A stretch of 64,000 nt of DNA from Aselliscus stoliczkanus (GCA_033961575.1 CM066727.1:115494434-115558433); one strand, 5' to 3'. Positions 1 to 11,915 are shown, counted from the first letter of the stretch. The notes: a model not told the origin generated them from the sequence alone. Numbers and translations: made by a program.

Positions 1-1544
1 CAGTTTCTATTACTGTTTAACTCATTTGTTATTGAGAGAGAGTGGAATGTCTTGGTTTTTTTGGCTCCAGGTTGTGTATTTAATGTTTTTCATGAAATAC
101 ATTGATCAGGTTTTTGGCATTAATACCTTTCAATGTGAAGTATAACATCTGACTTTTAAGTTTCCTGTGATTTTGTTTTTCCTTTTTTGAATTATGTGAC
201 TGTTTTGCCATGAGGCAGATTTATTTTCAACAAAGTAGAAAAATTATTAACAAATAAACTTCAAATATTTTTCCTATATCTGAAACATTTAGTGAAAATT
301 GGAGATGGAATTTGAAACACCTGAGGACCTTTGTTGAGGCTAGGCATTTGACATGAGAGATTCCCTGTAGATAATAGTGGTTGGCTGCTGCTGGAATTTG
401 AGCTCTCTCTGGCCTTTTGTTCCTGATCAAGAATTGAACTTGTGGTGAGAGACTTCTCAGTGTGATGTGACCTTGTGACCCAGAGTCGACTAAGAAAGCT
501 TGTGGTTTATCCATATGCCATGATATCTGCTTAGAAATATGAACGGTAGTGGTGGCTGGAGGTTATGTCCTGGCCAGGCTTGTTATCCTTTCTCATGTTC
601 TCCCTTTTTAAAACGTTTCATCACATCAACAGATTGTTGGCAAACAGATTTACCCAGTGCTTAAAAATACTTAGATTAACTAATACATGACTACTGTATG
701 TTTGGCAAATATCAGAAGGTACAGTAAAGGCCCGATAACATCTAACATGCGTGTAATTCTCCAATTGTGAAGGCTACATACAGACCTAGAAAGGAAAGAA
801 TAATCCCTGTAATAAATTTCTTCTCTTCCAAAATCCTTCTGTCCAAGCAGACAGACTCAGGTATTTTTTGGAATAGTTTCCATTTCTGGCTTCTCCTCTT
901 CCTTTCTATGGAAACTCTTCTGTTTCCTCTGGATCTGTCCCCATTGAAAGAAAAGGTTAAAGTGTCTTCTTACCAAGAGGAAAAGTATGCTTGAATTATT
1001 CAGAGAAGTAGTTAAAGCTGCCTTGCTTCTCCATATTTGAGGACTTTAGGACTAGAAGGGGCGTTGATAATTCCCTTAGTTCTCCTATTTGCGAGTGGTT
1101 CCACAGTGGATTTGTTAAAGCTTCTTTCAAACAAGAATTTTCTGTCGCCTCCTTTTGCTCTATTTCCTCTCAGTCAATTCACTAGGAATAAGCTCTTTGT
1201 ACTGCTGAATCTATTCTGCCTCATCAGACATCCTTACTTCCTAATAATGAAAACTGCAACATTCTCTTGGCCTGGTTAACTCTTAAATCCACTTATGCCT
1301 GAGAGAAGACACATTATCCACATGCTGATTTATTCACTCAGTTAATACTTGGTGTCTTGATAATGGGATTGTCATCTCTGCCCCTTTCTTTGCCTTAGAA
1401 CTTCTGTGAAAACATTAATGATGAGCAATGTATCATATGAGTGACAGGACCCGTGGAGGTTCACAGCTCTGAAAAGAATTATAGTAGTCTTTTCATTGTA
1501 AGAAGATGGCACTTGCTGTTATACCACATGGCATTGTGATGAGG

Positions 1545-1700
1545 GGTGAAACACTGGAAGCTGCCACTGAGTTCCTGAGTTCCAGTCCCAGCTTTTCTTT
1601 CTCTCACAGTGTGATCCTGAGCAGCTCATCTCTTTTGGCTTCACTTTTCTCCTCTGAAAAATGAGGGCTTCTTCAGATTCCCTCAGTGAGTTATAATGAA
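1545..1700 (+). repeat. MIR SINE relic
   Basis: The order of motifs follows the mammalian-wide MIR: a head ending in a B-box-like GAGTTCCAGTCCCAGC, then a core TGTGATCCTGAGCAGCTCATC, then a tail resembling CTCCTCTGAAAAATGAGG. It is strongly diverged, as expected for a pre-placental repeat. Confidence 0.7.
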
Positions 1701-2018
1701 TTAATAAAGTGGCATATATATTTTAACTGTACATGGCTCAAACTTCAAAAGGTACAAAATGCTATTCAGTGAAAAGTATGTTTTTTGTTGTCTCCATATC
1801 ACCTGGTTCATTCATTGGTAGTTTTCTTAGGGTGCCTTCCCCAAATATTCTAGGTGTGAAGTAATCCTTTCCCAGACTTAAAATTTGATGATTTTGAGTT
1901 TCAGGGTAGGGTGTAATAATCTAAACTCTGATACCTACTTTCATCATAGGCAAGATCCATTTTTAGAATATGAACTATAGTTGTTGCAAGTTTTAATTTT
2001 TTTCTACAATAATTAATA

Positions 2019-2232
2019 CAGAGGGTGCCAAAAAATGTATACACAGTTTAAAAAAAGGGAAAAAAACTGTATTAAAATTGTAATAATATATATTGATAAC
2101 AAAAGATGAACACGAGTCATATTTGACTTCTGCTATTACAAGAGGTGCACAAAGTGGTTACCATTGGCATAATTTTAATATAGTTTTTACTTTTCTTAAA
2201 ATGTGTATACATTTTTTTTTTGGCACCCTCTG
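2019..2232. mobile_element. Mariner-type MITE with CAGAGGGTGCC termini
   Basis: The 5' end reads CAGAGGGTGCCAAAAAATGT and the 3' end is its reverse complement with a longer T run, giving terminal inverted repeats of about 26 bp flanked by TA (2017-2018 and 2233-2234). There is no coding capacity in about 214 bp, so this is a non-autonomous Tc1/mariner-type element. A shorter relative lies at 23296-23425. Confidence 0.8.
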
Positions 2233-2614
2233 TATATAGAAAATAGGACTGTAAGAAGAAAATAAGAATTAACTTTCAGACAGGCTTCTGAAAAAATAAA
2301 TCATTCTATTTAGCTTTGCAGGAAGAAACTTCAATAAATCTATAGTTTGCCTTTGATTTTAGGTGTTAGAATGAAACATTTAATAGAGGATTGACTTGTT
2401 TCTCTATTGAAACAATGTAATTTTGTTACGCTGATTTGGTATGTCATATAAATTAGAGGCAAAGCGGAGAGGAGTATTTTGACTGAGTAAAATTCTTAAG
2501 CTGTGTTTTTAAACAGGGAAGATCTATCAAGATAAAATGATCAATAATAATGACTTGTATTTGATTATCTTTTGCAGTGTTCATTTGGTCTCTTTTGAGC
2601 TTCATAACGCTGAA

Positions 2615-2725
2615 GAGTGAAGGGCTGGTGTTATTTTTATTTTATAAATGGGGAAATTAAGGCTCAGAAAAGGTGTGGTATACTTAAGGCTACATGACAA
2701 GTAAATGGTATAGTTAAAAGTAAAA
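2615..2725 (-). repeat. MIR relic
   Basis: The segment ATTTTATAAATGGGGAAATT followed by AAGGCTCAGAAAAGG is the classic antisense MIR tail (TTTTACAAATGAGGAAACTGAGGC type), followed by a decayed core. Confidence 0.7.
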
Positions 2726-3780
2726 TTCAGGCTTTTGCCTTCTAGTTGCCTCTTTCCTTTTTCTCACATATTATCAAAATACCTATTCCAGATACTCTGG
2801 ATGCTATTTGTGCATATAAATGATAACAGCTGATATTAACTACATTCTAATTATTTTTAGGGAGAGCAGTTGAAGAAATCAGACATTTTAGGGAAGTAAA
2901 ATGAGTATTAATTTAATCCAGTGGAAAGGAGTGGAAATATTTATTTGGTATTGTTAAGCAAAGAAATGGACTTTCATCTTTCCACAAGAAAGAGAAGGGA
3001 AATAGTAGCATGTCTGAAGAGAGAAAATGCAACCCCTGAGTAAAGAAGAATCAGGCAAAAGATGGAATGAACTTAGATTCTGAGTAATGTCCCATTTTAA
3101 ATCTGTAAAGAATAGATCCTTTTAACTTCTGGATCAAATCATACATTTTAAATAACATTTCTGTTTGGTTCACTTAAAAGAATGCTTTTGGAGTCTGTTA
3201 TGTGGGACAAGCAAAATGAAGAGGGGTTCTCTCTAAAGTAATTTTCCTTACTGCATTCTTTGGGGTCAAATGAAAGATCTAATGGGTTGCCAACTTTTCC
3301 TTCTCATTGCCTCTCTCCCCAAGCAATTCTCTCTTCTTTCTGATTGTCTCTACTAAATGGGCCTCTTAGGAAATGGATTTTCACCCTCTAGCTTCAATTA
3401 AGTTAGTTCCAGATTGTGGAGTCATTCAAGTAAAAGACAGCTGAGCCTAGAATACTAACATTTCTCCTCAGATGAGGAAAGATAGATTCCAAAGGAGTCT
3501 TTTCAGACAGTTCTAATTTGATTTTTGTGTGCTTTTCCCCAGAAGCAATGTTTTGTTCTAGCCAGATGTATTCTAGGTGTCTTGTTTAGGATTTGGACAA
3601 GGTGAATCTATTTGTCAGTTGACTTACTGACATTTACTTTATTCGTGGCTATTGCCCCAGCAGACACAATGAAATCTGATGACTCTCTATATATACTGTA
3701 ATCATCTCCTCCTTGAAGAAGGGCTTCTTCAAAATCTATTTATCGGCTCGGAAATTCTGCTGCCTAAAAGTACCAGATGA

Positions 3781-3883
3781 GGGCCGGCCGAGTGGCGCGG
3801 TGGTTAAGCGCTGGCTTGGGAAGCCCCCACATATGAGGGCCAGTGACACTGCCCTCAAAAAAAAAAAGTAAAAAAAAAAAAGT
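3781..3883 (+). mobile_element. Short tRNA-derived SINE
   Basis: This is a roughly 100-bp head-only SINE: GGCCGGCCGAGTGGCGCGGTGG, then a shortened middle, then ATGAGGGCCAGTGACACTGCCCTC and a poly(A). It is flanked by a perfect 15-bp duplication AAAAGTACCAGATGA at 3766-3780 and 3884-3898. The segment between CTTGGGAAGCC and CCCACATATG has lost the B-box arm present in other copies. Confidence 0.93.
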
Positions 3884-3999
3884 AAAAGTACCAGATGAAC
3901 TGGCATTTTTATGGAAAAGATTCTTGGCAGACTTATTGCAATGCCATAATAATGGAATTCCAGACTCAGTGCTGACCATCTGAATATATGTGGTCAGTG

Positions 4000-4215
4000 G
4001 TGCCGTTTAGCATGCTGAGATAGATGGCAGTGAGACTTGTGATTGAATTCTAGATCTTTCACTGATCAGCTATGTGACCTTGAGCAAACAGCATCATCTC
4101 TGAGTTTCAGATATTTCTATAAAATGGGATTGTAGGTTTATTGTGAGAATTAGATGAAATAATATGTAAAGGTTGTAATGTAGTTTCTAGCACCCAGTAG
4201 TTATTCACTAACTGG
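4000..4215 (+). repeat. MIR relic
   Basis: MIR-type core and tail are visible: GATCAGCTATGTGACCTTGAGC, then CTGAGTTTCAGATATTTCTATAAAATGGG, then a tail ending near TTCTAGCACCCAGTAG. It is old and diverged. Confidence 0.75.
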
Positions 4216-4441
4216 AACTGTACTGCAACTGGCAACATTAACCATGTTTCGGCATCAATACAAATTTAAAGTTTTGAAGATTTATTTAATACAAGGAGAA
4301 TTCTAGAAATGTCTAGGTTTCCAACATTAGAAAGACTACCAAGAAGCTTTTAAAAGGTGATAATATCAGGTGAAATTATTAAGGTCTTGTGAATGAAGAC
4401 AAGATTAAAGTAATACATTTTTTTGAAGTATTAAAAAAGTT

Positions 4442-4880
4442 GGGGCCGGCTGAGTGGCGCATTGGTTAAGAGCTGGCTTGGGACGCCAGCGGCCCCGGTT
4501 CAGATCCCACATATGAGGGCCAGTGACACTGCCCTCTACAGCTAAGATGGTGAACAACAGCTCCACCTGGAGCTGAGCTGCTGTGAGTCCCCTGAATGGC
4601 ATAGCTGTAGCCCCTGCTGCTGTGGGCCACCATAGGCTACAGTGAGAGGCCAGCAGCCACTGTGAGTGGCTGGGAGCTGCTGTGAGCGGCCATCCAGAGG
4701 CTGGCGACTGATCTGCCTCACCCAAGAAGAGCGCAATGACGATACCAACATGGGCCAGTGAAGCAAAGTCCTCCTCAACTAGACTGAAGAACAAAAAGAC
4801 AGCAACTTGTCTGTTCCCCTTCCCCGATTCCCCAACGCTGTTCCCTTCTCCTAATACCCCAATAAAATCTTTTTTAAAAA
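4442..4880 (+). mobile_element. Long tRNA-derived SINE
   Basis: The full-length long form has the head GGGGCCGGCTGAGTGGCGCA, a B-box GGTTCAGATCC, a central module with repeated GCAGCC/CAGTGAG words, then ACTGAAGAACAAAAAGACAG and a tail CCCCAATAAAATC plus poly(A). The duplication AAAAAAGTTG flanks it. The long antisense reading frame across it is a property of this SINE class, not a gene. Confidence 0.92.
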
Positions 4881-4924
4881 AAAAGTTGTAATGCAGAGCA
4901 AAAATCTTATATAATAGTAGTTGT

Positions 4925-5125
4925 TGCATTTATTGAGTGCCAACTATGCCCTAAATCTCATTTAATCCTCCCAATAACCTTATGAATTAATGCTCACAAT
5001 AACCTTATGAATTAAGTGTCATTATCCTGATTTTGTGGATACTTGCGGCTCCACAAGGTTAAGTTGTGGTGGAAACTGCTCTAACCACACACCTGTGCTC
5101 CTCTAAATGGGGAATTGGATCCCAC
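4925..5125 (-). repeat. MIR relic with internal 24-bp duplication
   Basis: An antisense MIR core is visible (TCATTTAATCCTCCCAATAACC, then GTGTCATTATCCTGATTTTGTGG). The word AATAACCTTATGAATTA occurs twice, at about 4973 and 4998, indicating a small tandem duplication. Confidence 0.65.
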
Positions 5126-5154
5126 AGTTTGAACTAACATATACTAAGCCAGGG

Positions 5155-5463
5155 ATCAGCAAGCTTTCTTTGTAAAGAGCTAGATGCTAAATATTTTAGG
5201 TTTTGTGGGCCATTTGGTCTCCATCCCAACTACTCAACTTTTCTGTTGTAGGGCCAAAGAAGCCATAGATGATACATGAATGAATGAGCCAGAAACAAAC
5301 AAGCATGGCTTTTTGACTGTTTATAGACACTGAAATTTGAATTTCATTTCACTTTTATATATCGTAAAATATTATCCTTCTGGATTTTTTAACCCCTTTA
5401 AAATGTAAAATCCATTCTTAGCCCAGGCAATACAAAACAGGCTGTAGTTTGCAGATCCCTGTG
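5155..5463. mobile_element. hAT-type (MER20-like) DNA transposon relic
   Basis: The ends CAGGGATCAGCAAGCTTTC and GTAGTTTGCAGATCCCTG are inverted repeats. The interior (AAAGAGCTAGATGCTAAATATTTTAGG, TTGTGGGCCA, CAACTACTCAAC) resembles the common mammalian hAT-Charlie non-autonomous repeat. Flanks ACTAAGC and GCTAAGT fit a diverged 8-bp duplication. Confidence 0.75.
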
Positions 5464-6149
5464 CTAAGTCACAAGATAAGACGATGTCTTCCTGAAAGGT
5501 CATAGTTATTCATATAATGAATATTATTATATGAGAGGAATGGGAGTTTTTATATTAAAGTAGACTCGATTACATTATTGAGTAGAATGCAAAATTAAAT
5601 TAATTTTCAAGATAAAACTTGAGGTCCTAAAGATAGATTGTTCTGTAGATGGTCTGTTTGGGTTTTACCCCCTTCCTTCCTCCCCGATTTCATTTGGAGC
5701 ATGAAATCTCTTTGGCTGTTAGACACACTTTGATGGAAATATTGTTTACACCAATTCACATAAACATCAGTGTGCCAGTAATAGATTCTTAGGTACACAA
5801 TTAGAATTTAAAGGCTATTTACATGTCCCTAAACTGGAGGTGAGTAATGATTGGCGATTGGTTCTATTAAATCACAAAATTAAAACATGGGATATGGGAA
5901 GCCTTCCTGTTTTGCTATCCTCGTCTCCCTGATTTACAACTGCTCTTGTTGGTATAATTACTAGTACTCTTTTTTTTCTCTCAAAAATGTCTGCTTTGGA
6001 TAATAAGTTTTTTTGAGACCCTATCTTTGAGGTAACTGTTGTTAACAGTTTGTATATATCCTTCTGGAATTCTATGCCTGTAGGCATCACAGATATCTCC
6101 CCCCCTTACAAAAATATAATTAATATTTATATACCCCAAATACAATATA

Positions 6150-7190
6150 TACACTGAACCTTGTTTTTTAATAATTATATTGAGGTATAATTTACATACC
6201 AGATATTTCACCCATGTTAAGTGTGCAATTCAGTAGTTCTTAGAAAATTGGCAGTTTTGCAACTATTACCAAAATCTAATCTTAGAACATCACCATCACC
6301 CCCCACCAAGAAACTTACAGTTGTTACCCCTTCCCCCTCCCCCACTCATAGCCCAAGGCAACCACTAATCTACCTTAGGTCTCTATGGATTTACATATCT
6401 GAACATTTCATGCAAATGGAATCATGTGGTATTTGTGACTGGCTTCTTTGACTTAGCAAAATGTTATTGAGGTTTATTCCGGTTGGTATATACTGTTATT
6501 GACGTTTATTCATGTTGTTATATGTTGTATATATCAGTACTTCATTCCTTTTTATTGCTGAATAATCTCTTTTGTATGGCTATATCATGTTTCATTTGTC
6601 CATTCATTACTTTATGGGCATTTGAGTTATTTCTCTTTTTTTTTTTTTTTTTTTTTTTTACCAGTTTAGGACTTTTAATTTGTCCCAAAGTTGCTGAAGC
6701 AAAATCATGATAAAACATTCTGCTTTCCTTTACAAACCCCCAATGCAAAAAAAAAAAAAAAAAAAGTTTTGTTTTGTTTTTTGTACATGGGAAGAAACAA
6801 TATAAATTCAAAACTTACAGATAAGGGTTAGCTCTATCACTCATCTCTTTAAAAAGTTTATATGAATATCCAGTCAAAACCAAAAGGATTATCTCCCTTG
6901 AAATGTTATCTATACGGATTTCCAAGTAGACCACAGGACTGTACGCTGTCTTGGAATGTCCTTAGAAGGCTCTGTCATTCATCAGGTAACAGTAAAAACC
7001 CCAGAGTCCTTTCTTTCAAATTGAGTTATTTCTTCTTTTTGATTATTATGAGTAGTGCTGCTGCTGTGAACATTAGTGTCCAAGTCTTTATGTAGACATT
7101 TTCATTTCTTTTGCATATATAGCCAAGTGGAGCTGTTGGGTCATATGGTAACTCCACATTTTACATTTGAGGAACTGTCTGACTGTTTAT
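6150..7190 (-). mobile_element. L1 3' fragment, interrupted by a retrocopy
   Basis: The antisense L1 ORF2 C-terminal and 3' region is recognisable, for example GTGACTGGCTTCTTTGACTTAGC and CATTCCTTTTTATTGCTGAATAA, resuming after 7040 with GAGCTGTTGGGTCATATGGTAA. The retrocopy at 6636-7020 splits it. Confidence 0.85.
6636..7020 (-). pseudogene. 5'-truncated retrocopy of an unidentified mRNA 3'UTR
   Basis: Read on the minus strand, this insert ends with ATTAAA about 14-17 nt before an uninterrupted poly(A) of more than 20 residues. It has a second internal A/T run. The L1 target is duplicated as TTGAGTTATTTCT, at 6622 and again at 7021. These are hallmarks of L1-mediated retroposition of a cellular transcript. 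I see no coding frame and do not recognise the parent gene, so only the 3'UTR appears to have been copied. Confidence 0.75.
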
Positions 7191-7224
7191 TGAGGTGACA
7201 TGGTTTAATAATGTCATATTTATG

Positions 7225-9098
7225 AAAAATGATTTTTTGTGGTCATTAAAAAGAACAAGGTGGATCTAGAGGTACTAAATTGTAAAGCAGTTTGTAACAC
7301 TTCGTTTAAAAAATATGTTCAGAATAGTTTTTTTTAACAAATGGCTCTAGAGCAACTGGATGTCCACATGTAAAAAAAAGAAAAGAAAAGAAAAAAAAAG
7401 AATTTGGACCCCTACCTAAATTTGGACCCCTACCCCACAGCGTACATGAAGATTAACTCAAAATGAATCAAAGACCGAAATGTAAGAGCAAAAACTTTAA
7501 AACCCCTAGAAAAAAACATAGGAATAAATCTTTCTAAGCCTGCGCTAGGCAATGATATTTTAGACACCAAAAGCAAAAGGCATAAAAAGAAAAATTAACA
7601 AATTGGACGACCTCAAAATAAAAAATGTTTGCACATCAAATGATGCCATTGAGAAAGTGAAGAGACAATCCACACGCTGAGAGAGAATATTTGCAAATCA
7701 TTTATCTGATAGGGACTTCTATCCAAAGCATAAAGAACTCTTACAACTAAATAATAAAAAGACAAATAACCCAATTAAAAAATAAGCAAAATAAATGAAT
7801 AGACATTTCTCTAAAGATATAGGAATGACCAATAAGCACATGTAAAAAGGCTTATTATTCATCATTACAGAAATGCAAATCAAAACCACAATGAGATACT
7901 ATTTCACATCCACTAGGATGGCTATAATAAAAAAGATAGACACATATGATCATATCAATAGATGCAGAAAAAGTATGTGATAAGATACAACATCCACTTA
8001 TAAAAAAAAAAAAAACTCAGGCCGGCCGAGTGGCGCATTCGTTAAGTGCTGGTTTTGGGATGCCAGCGGCCCCGGTTCGGATACCACATGAGGGCCAGTG
8101 ACACTGCCCTCTACAGCTAACAACAGCTCCACCTGGAGCTGGGCTGTGCGAGCCCCGGCGAAGGTGTAGCTGCAGCCCCTGCTGCAGTGGGCTGCCATAG
8201 GCTACAGTGAGTGGCCTGCAGCCAGCGTGAGCGGCTGGCAGCCAAGAGTGAGCTGCCAATAGCCGCAGTGAGCGACATCCAGAGGCCAGTGACCGATCTG
8301 CCTCATCCGGGAAGAGCGCAATGACGATACCAACAGTGAAGCAACATCCTCCGCAACTAAACTGAAGAACAAAAAGACAGCAACTTGTCTGTTCCCCTTC
8401 CCCGATTCCCCAACGCTGTTCCCCTCTGCCAATTCCCCAATAAAATCTTTAAAAAGAAAAAAAAAAGAAAAAAAAAACCCTCAATAAAATGGGTACAGAA
8501 GGAAAGTACCTCACATAATAAAGGCCATATTTGACAAATGCTTAGCTAATATCATACTTGGTGATGAAAAACTGAAAGCTTTTCTTCTAAAATCAGGAAC
8601 AAGACAAGGATGCCCACTCTCACCACTGTTATTTAACATAATATGGACGTCCTACCCAGGGCAATCAGGCAAAAGAAAGAAAGAAAAGGCACCCAAATTG
8701 GGAATGAAGAAGTAAAACTGTTACTTTTGACATGATTCTATACATAGAAAACCCTAAATACTCCATGAAAAAAACTAATAGAAACAATAAATACAGTAAA
8801 GTTGCAGAATGCAAAAATCAATATACAAAATCCCATTGCTTTTCTGTATATTAACAATGAGACACCAGAAAAAGAAATGAAGAAAACAATTCAAATTGCA
8901 ACTGCAACAACAATAACAAAAAATATGTAGCAATAAACTTAACAAAGGATGTGAAAGACCTAAACACTGAAAACTAAAAGGCACTGTTGAAAGAAATTGA
9001 AGAAACCACAAAGAAATGGAAAGATATTCTGTGTTCATGGATTGGAAGAATCAACATAGTCAAAATGACCATATTACCTAAAGCAATATACAGATTTA
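7225..9098 (+). mobile_element. Rearranged L1 ORF2 fragments
   Basis: L1 ORF2 sequence occupies this interval, but in shuffled order. Part 7430-7935 matches the C-terminal end of ORF2 (ATTAACTCAAAATGAATCAAAG and the later ATGAGATACTA segment). Part 7946-9098 matches the earlier reverse-transcriptase region (ATCATATCAATAGATGCAGAAAAA and the RT segment reading [16 protein letters not shown]). Both are in + orientation and carry stops. The SINE at 8020-8470 interrupts it. A 17-bp tandem of AATTTGGACCCCTACC occurs at 7401-7436. Confidence 0.85.
8020..8470 (+). mobile_element. Long tRNA-derived SINE
   Basis: This long-form copy has a GGCCGGCCGAGTGGCGCATT head, a CCCCGGTTCGGAT B-box, a central GCAGCC/CAGTGAG module and a CCCCAATAAAATC tail. 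It lies within L1, with AAAACTCA/AACCCTCA as the likely target duplication. Confidence 0.92.
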
Positions 9099-9564
9099 GG
9101 GCCTGCTGAGTGGCTCATTGGTTAAGAGTTGGCTTGGGGGCCGGCCGAGTGGCGCATTGGTTAAGCGCTGGTTTTGGGATGCCAGCGGCCCCGGTTCGGA
9201 TCCCACATGAGGGCCAGTGACACTGCCCTCTACAGCTAACAACAGCTCCACCTGGAGCTGGGCTGTGCGAGCCTCGGTGATGGTGTGGGCTGCAGTCCCT
9301 GCTGCAGTGGGCTGCCATAGGCTACAGTGAGTGGCCCGCAGCCAGCGTGAGCGGCTGGCAGCCAGCATGAGCTGCCAATAGCCGCGATGAGCGACATCCA
9401 GAGGCCAGCGACCGATCTGCCTCATCCGGGAAGAGCGCAATGACGATACCAACAGTGAAGCAACATCCTCCGCAACTAAACTGAAGAACAAAAAGACAGC
9501 AACTTGTCTGTTCCCCTTCCCCGATTCCCCAACGCTGTTCCCCTCCGCCAATTCCCCAATAAAA

Positions 9565-9598
<34 letters not shown>

Positions 9599-10050
9599 TT
9601 GGCTTGGGAGCGTGAGCTCTGAGCAGCAGGGCCACTGGTTTGGATCCCACGTGGACCATTGACACTGTACCCTCTACAGCTAAGATGGTGAACAAGAACT
9701 CCACCTGGAGCTGGGCTGCTGTTAGTTCCCGCAGCGGCATAGCTGCAGCCTCTGCTGCAGTGGGCTGCCATAGGCTACAGTGAGTGGCCAGCAGCCAGCA
9801 TGAGTGGCTGGCGGCCAGAGTGAGCTTCCAATAGCTGCGGTGAGCGACCATCCAGAGGCCGGTGACCAATCTGCCTCACCCGGGAAGAGCGCAATGATGA
9901 TACCAACATGGGCCAGTGAAGCAACATCCTCCGCAACTAGACTGAAGAACAAAAGGACAGCAACTTGTCTGTTCCCCTTCCCTGGTTCTCCAACACTGTT
10001 TCCCTTTCCCAATTCCCCAATAAAATCTTAAAACAAAAACAATAAAAAAA
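9099..10050 (+). mobile_element. Long SINE (outer copy) carrying a nested SINE
   Basis: The head GGGCCTGCTGAGTGGCTCATTGG is separated from its body, which resumes at 9609 with AGCGTGAGCTCTGAGC and ends in CCCCAATAAAATC near 10030, by a complete younger SINE. The longest open frame here (antisense, 9096-9869) spans both copies and is not a gene. Confidence 0.92.
9139..9593 (+). mobile_element. Nested long SINE inserted in the 9099 copy
   Basis: This complete long SINE has a roughly 27-nt poly(A) and is flanked by a perfect 15-bp duplication AAGAGTTGGCTTGGG (9124-9138 and 9594-9608). The duplicated target is the head of the outer SINE, immediately after TT. Little divergence and a long pure A tail suggest a young insertion. 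Confidence 0.96.
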
Positions 10051-10289
10051 AGTTTTTTTCCCTTTTTGAAAAAATGGTTTTCGGCTTACCTATATTGAAA
10101 TTATATCTCAGAATTAGAAAGATAACCAGATGATCACTTGTCATTTTCTTATTTTCTGTAGCCTTATAACTATAAAATGAGGATGATAATATCTCATTTT
10201 TACCTACTTTGCAAAGTCAAAGCAAGAGATGATGAATTAGAATATCTCTTTAAAGCTTAGGTAAAAGGGATCTTTTTCATGTAACTTTT

Positions 10290-10397
10290 TTTTTTTCTTT
10301 TTTGAGGGTAGTGTGACTGGCCCTCATATGTGGGACCCGAACTGGGGCCGCTGGCCTCCCAAGCCAGTTCTTAACCACAGCGCCACTTGGCCGGCCC
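10290..10397 (-). mobile_element. Short tRNA-derived SINE
   Basis: The short form lies antisense: a T run, GAGGGTAGTGTGACTGG, GGGACCCGAACTGGGGCC, and ending in CACTTGGCCGGCC. Duplication TCATGTAACTTT lies on both sides. Confidence 0.93.
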
Positions 10398-11197
10398 TCA
10401 TGTAACTTTAAAATTCATTTACTTATCAAATATTTATTTCACATCCTCCATGTTCTTTGCACCTTGTCTCACTAGTAATGTTAAAAAGTACTGATGTCTG
10501 TGAGTGAGGTTGTTTTTGTAATTTTGCTTTTCTTTTGAGTGTTGGAAGTGTTGCCTCTAAAGTCATGAAAGTGATTACTGTGTATGTCACTTAAGAGCTT
10601 ATCAGAGGCATTGTTTTGGTAGTTGCTCTGTAGTAGTGAAAACAAGAGAATTCCCAGAGAAGTGTAGAGTCTATCTCCAGACACCACAGCTGTAGCATAA
10701 ACACTGTATAAAAGACACTGATGTGGATAAATTTAGCTTCATTACGCACAGGTTTGCACTTGAGCCCTAGGTGTGCACCTGCTGCCAGAAATGTCTAGTG
10801 TTTGCCAAGGCTGAGCAAGTAGCTCCTGAGGGTGTTCCGAGAGTTCATAGTGCTGACTGTGATAACGGCATCAGATTCAGTTTCTAGTTTACAAATGATC
10901 AACAAAATTTAAAGTCATTTTTTTCATTTTAAAATGCAACCATTTGGAGCCTTTAAGTATATTTTGAGTGAACAAGTGCTGCAGTTAGTAAAGATCAGGT
11001 GTATGTGCTCATAACTCAGACACAGGATTGATTAATTCATAGCAGGACATTGCCGGCTCCTATAGTGATTTCAACCATTTATTGTTTCAAATTGTTTTAT
11101 TCTCAGTCACATTTAATGGACCAGAAAGTAGACTTACATATTTTTTAAAATGCCTTTACATGGTACAAAATTCAGAAGCATCGAAAGGGTATGTAAT

Positions 11198-11525
11198 GGG
11201 CCTGGCCAAGTGGCTCAGTTGGTTAGGAGTGAGAGCTCTGAGCAACAGGGTTGCCGGTTTGATTCCCACATGGGCCAGTGAGCTTCTTCCAAGTTGAGCT
11301 GCTGCTGAGCTGCCAACAGGTGGCAGGATGGCTCAGCTGGTGAAAGCACGTGATCCTAACAACAAGGTTTCCGCCGGGTATGACTCCTGCAGGGGATGGT
11401 GGACTATGCCCACCCGCAACTACGATTGGACATGGCACCTTGAGCTGAGCTGCCCTGAGCTGCCAACAGGTGGCCAGATGGTTCAGTGGTTAGAGAGTGT
11501 ACTCTTAGCAATAAGGTTTCCCCCA
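11198..11525 (+). mobile_element. Multi-unit tRNA-derived SINE, 3' truncated
   Basis: Three tRNA-like units follow each other (GGCTCAGTTGGTTAGGAG, GGATGGCTCAGCTGGTGAAAG, AGATGGTTCAGTGGTTAGAG), each followed by a variant of the TCTTAGCAACAAGG motif. The copy stops without the usual AATAAA tail and abuts L1 sequence. Confidence 0.85.
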
Positions 11526-11640
11526 TCCCTATTTTGTGAGTGTTTTTATCATGAAAGTATATTGACTTTTGTCAAGTGCTTTTTCTGCATCAATTGAGAT
11601 GATCATGTATATTTTCCCATCATTTTGTAGATGTGTACCT
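11526..11640 (-). mobile_element. L1 ORF2 fragment
   Basis: The antisense L1 segment TTTTTATCATGAAAGTATATTG, then CAAGTGCTTTTTCTGCATCA, matches the reverse-transcriptase region. It is short and lies directly next to the SINE. Confidence 0.75.
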
Positions 11641-11654
11641 GTTACTTTTTGAGA

Positions 11655-11915
11655 AGCAGGGTGACATAAAGGGAAAGATCATGGACTTTGGTGTTGGACA
11701 TATTTGCATGAGATGTTAGCTTTGTTTTTTCTATTTTATGTGACCTTAGGCTTCGTTCAGTGTTTCTTAATCTCTTGGAAGCACCCTTTTGTATCTATAA
11801 AACCAAGAAAGTAATGTCAACCTTGCATCGTTCATATGAAGAATAAATAAGATTTACTTGTATAAAATCTGTAGCACTCTCCCTAGCAAATAGTAGAATG
11901 GTTTTCTTTCCCTTT
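11655..11915 (+). repeat. MIR relic
   Basis: A MIR-like layout is seen: ATCATGGACTTTGG, then TTTTATGTGACCTTAGG, TATCTATAAAACC, and a tail AATAAGATTTACTTG and GTAGCACTC. Confidence 0.6.

Noticed and set aside
227..514. A 95-codon minus-strand open frame near the window start
   Set aside because: No recognisable domain, no splice-linked neighbours and no codon-level sign of conservation; chance frame in AT-rich intron.
9096..9869. A 257-codon antisense open frame, the longest apart from the L1 ORF1 frame at 15945-16739
   Set aside because: It runs through two nested SINEs. Similar frames recur in every long SINE copy (for example 21989-22501, 47533-47976, 51633-52115) because the SINE antisense lacks stops. 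There is no conserved protein family.
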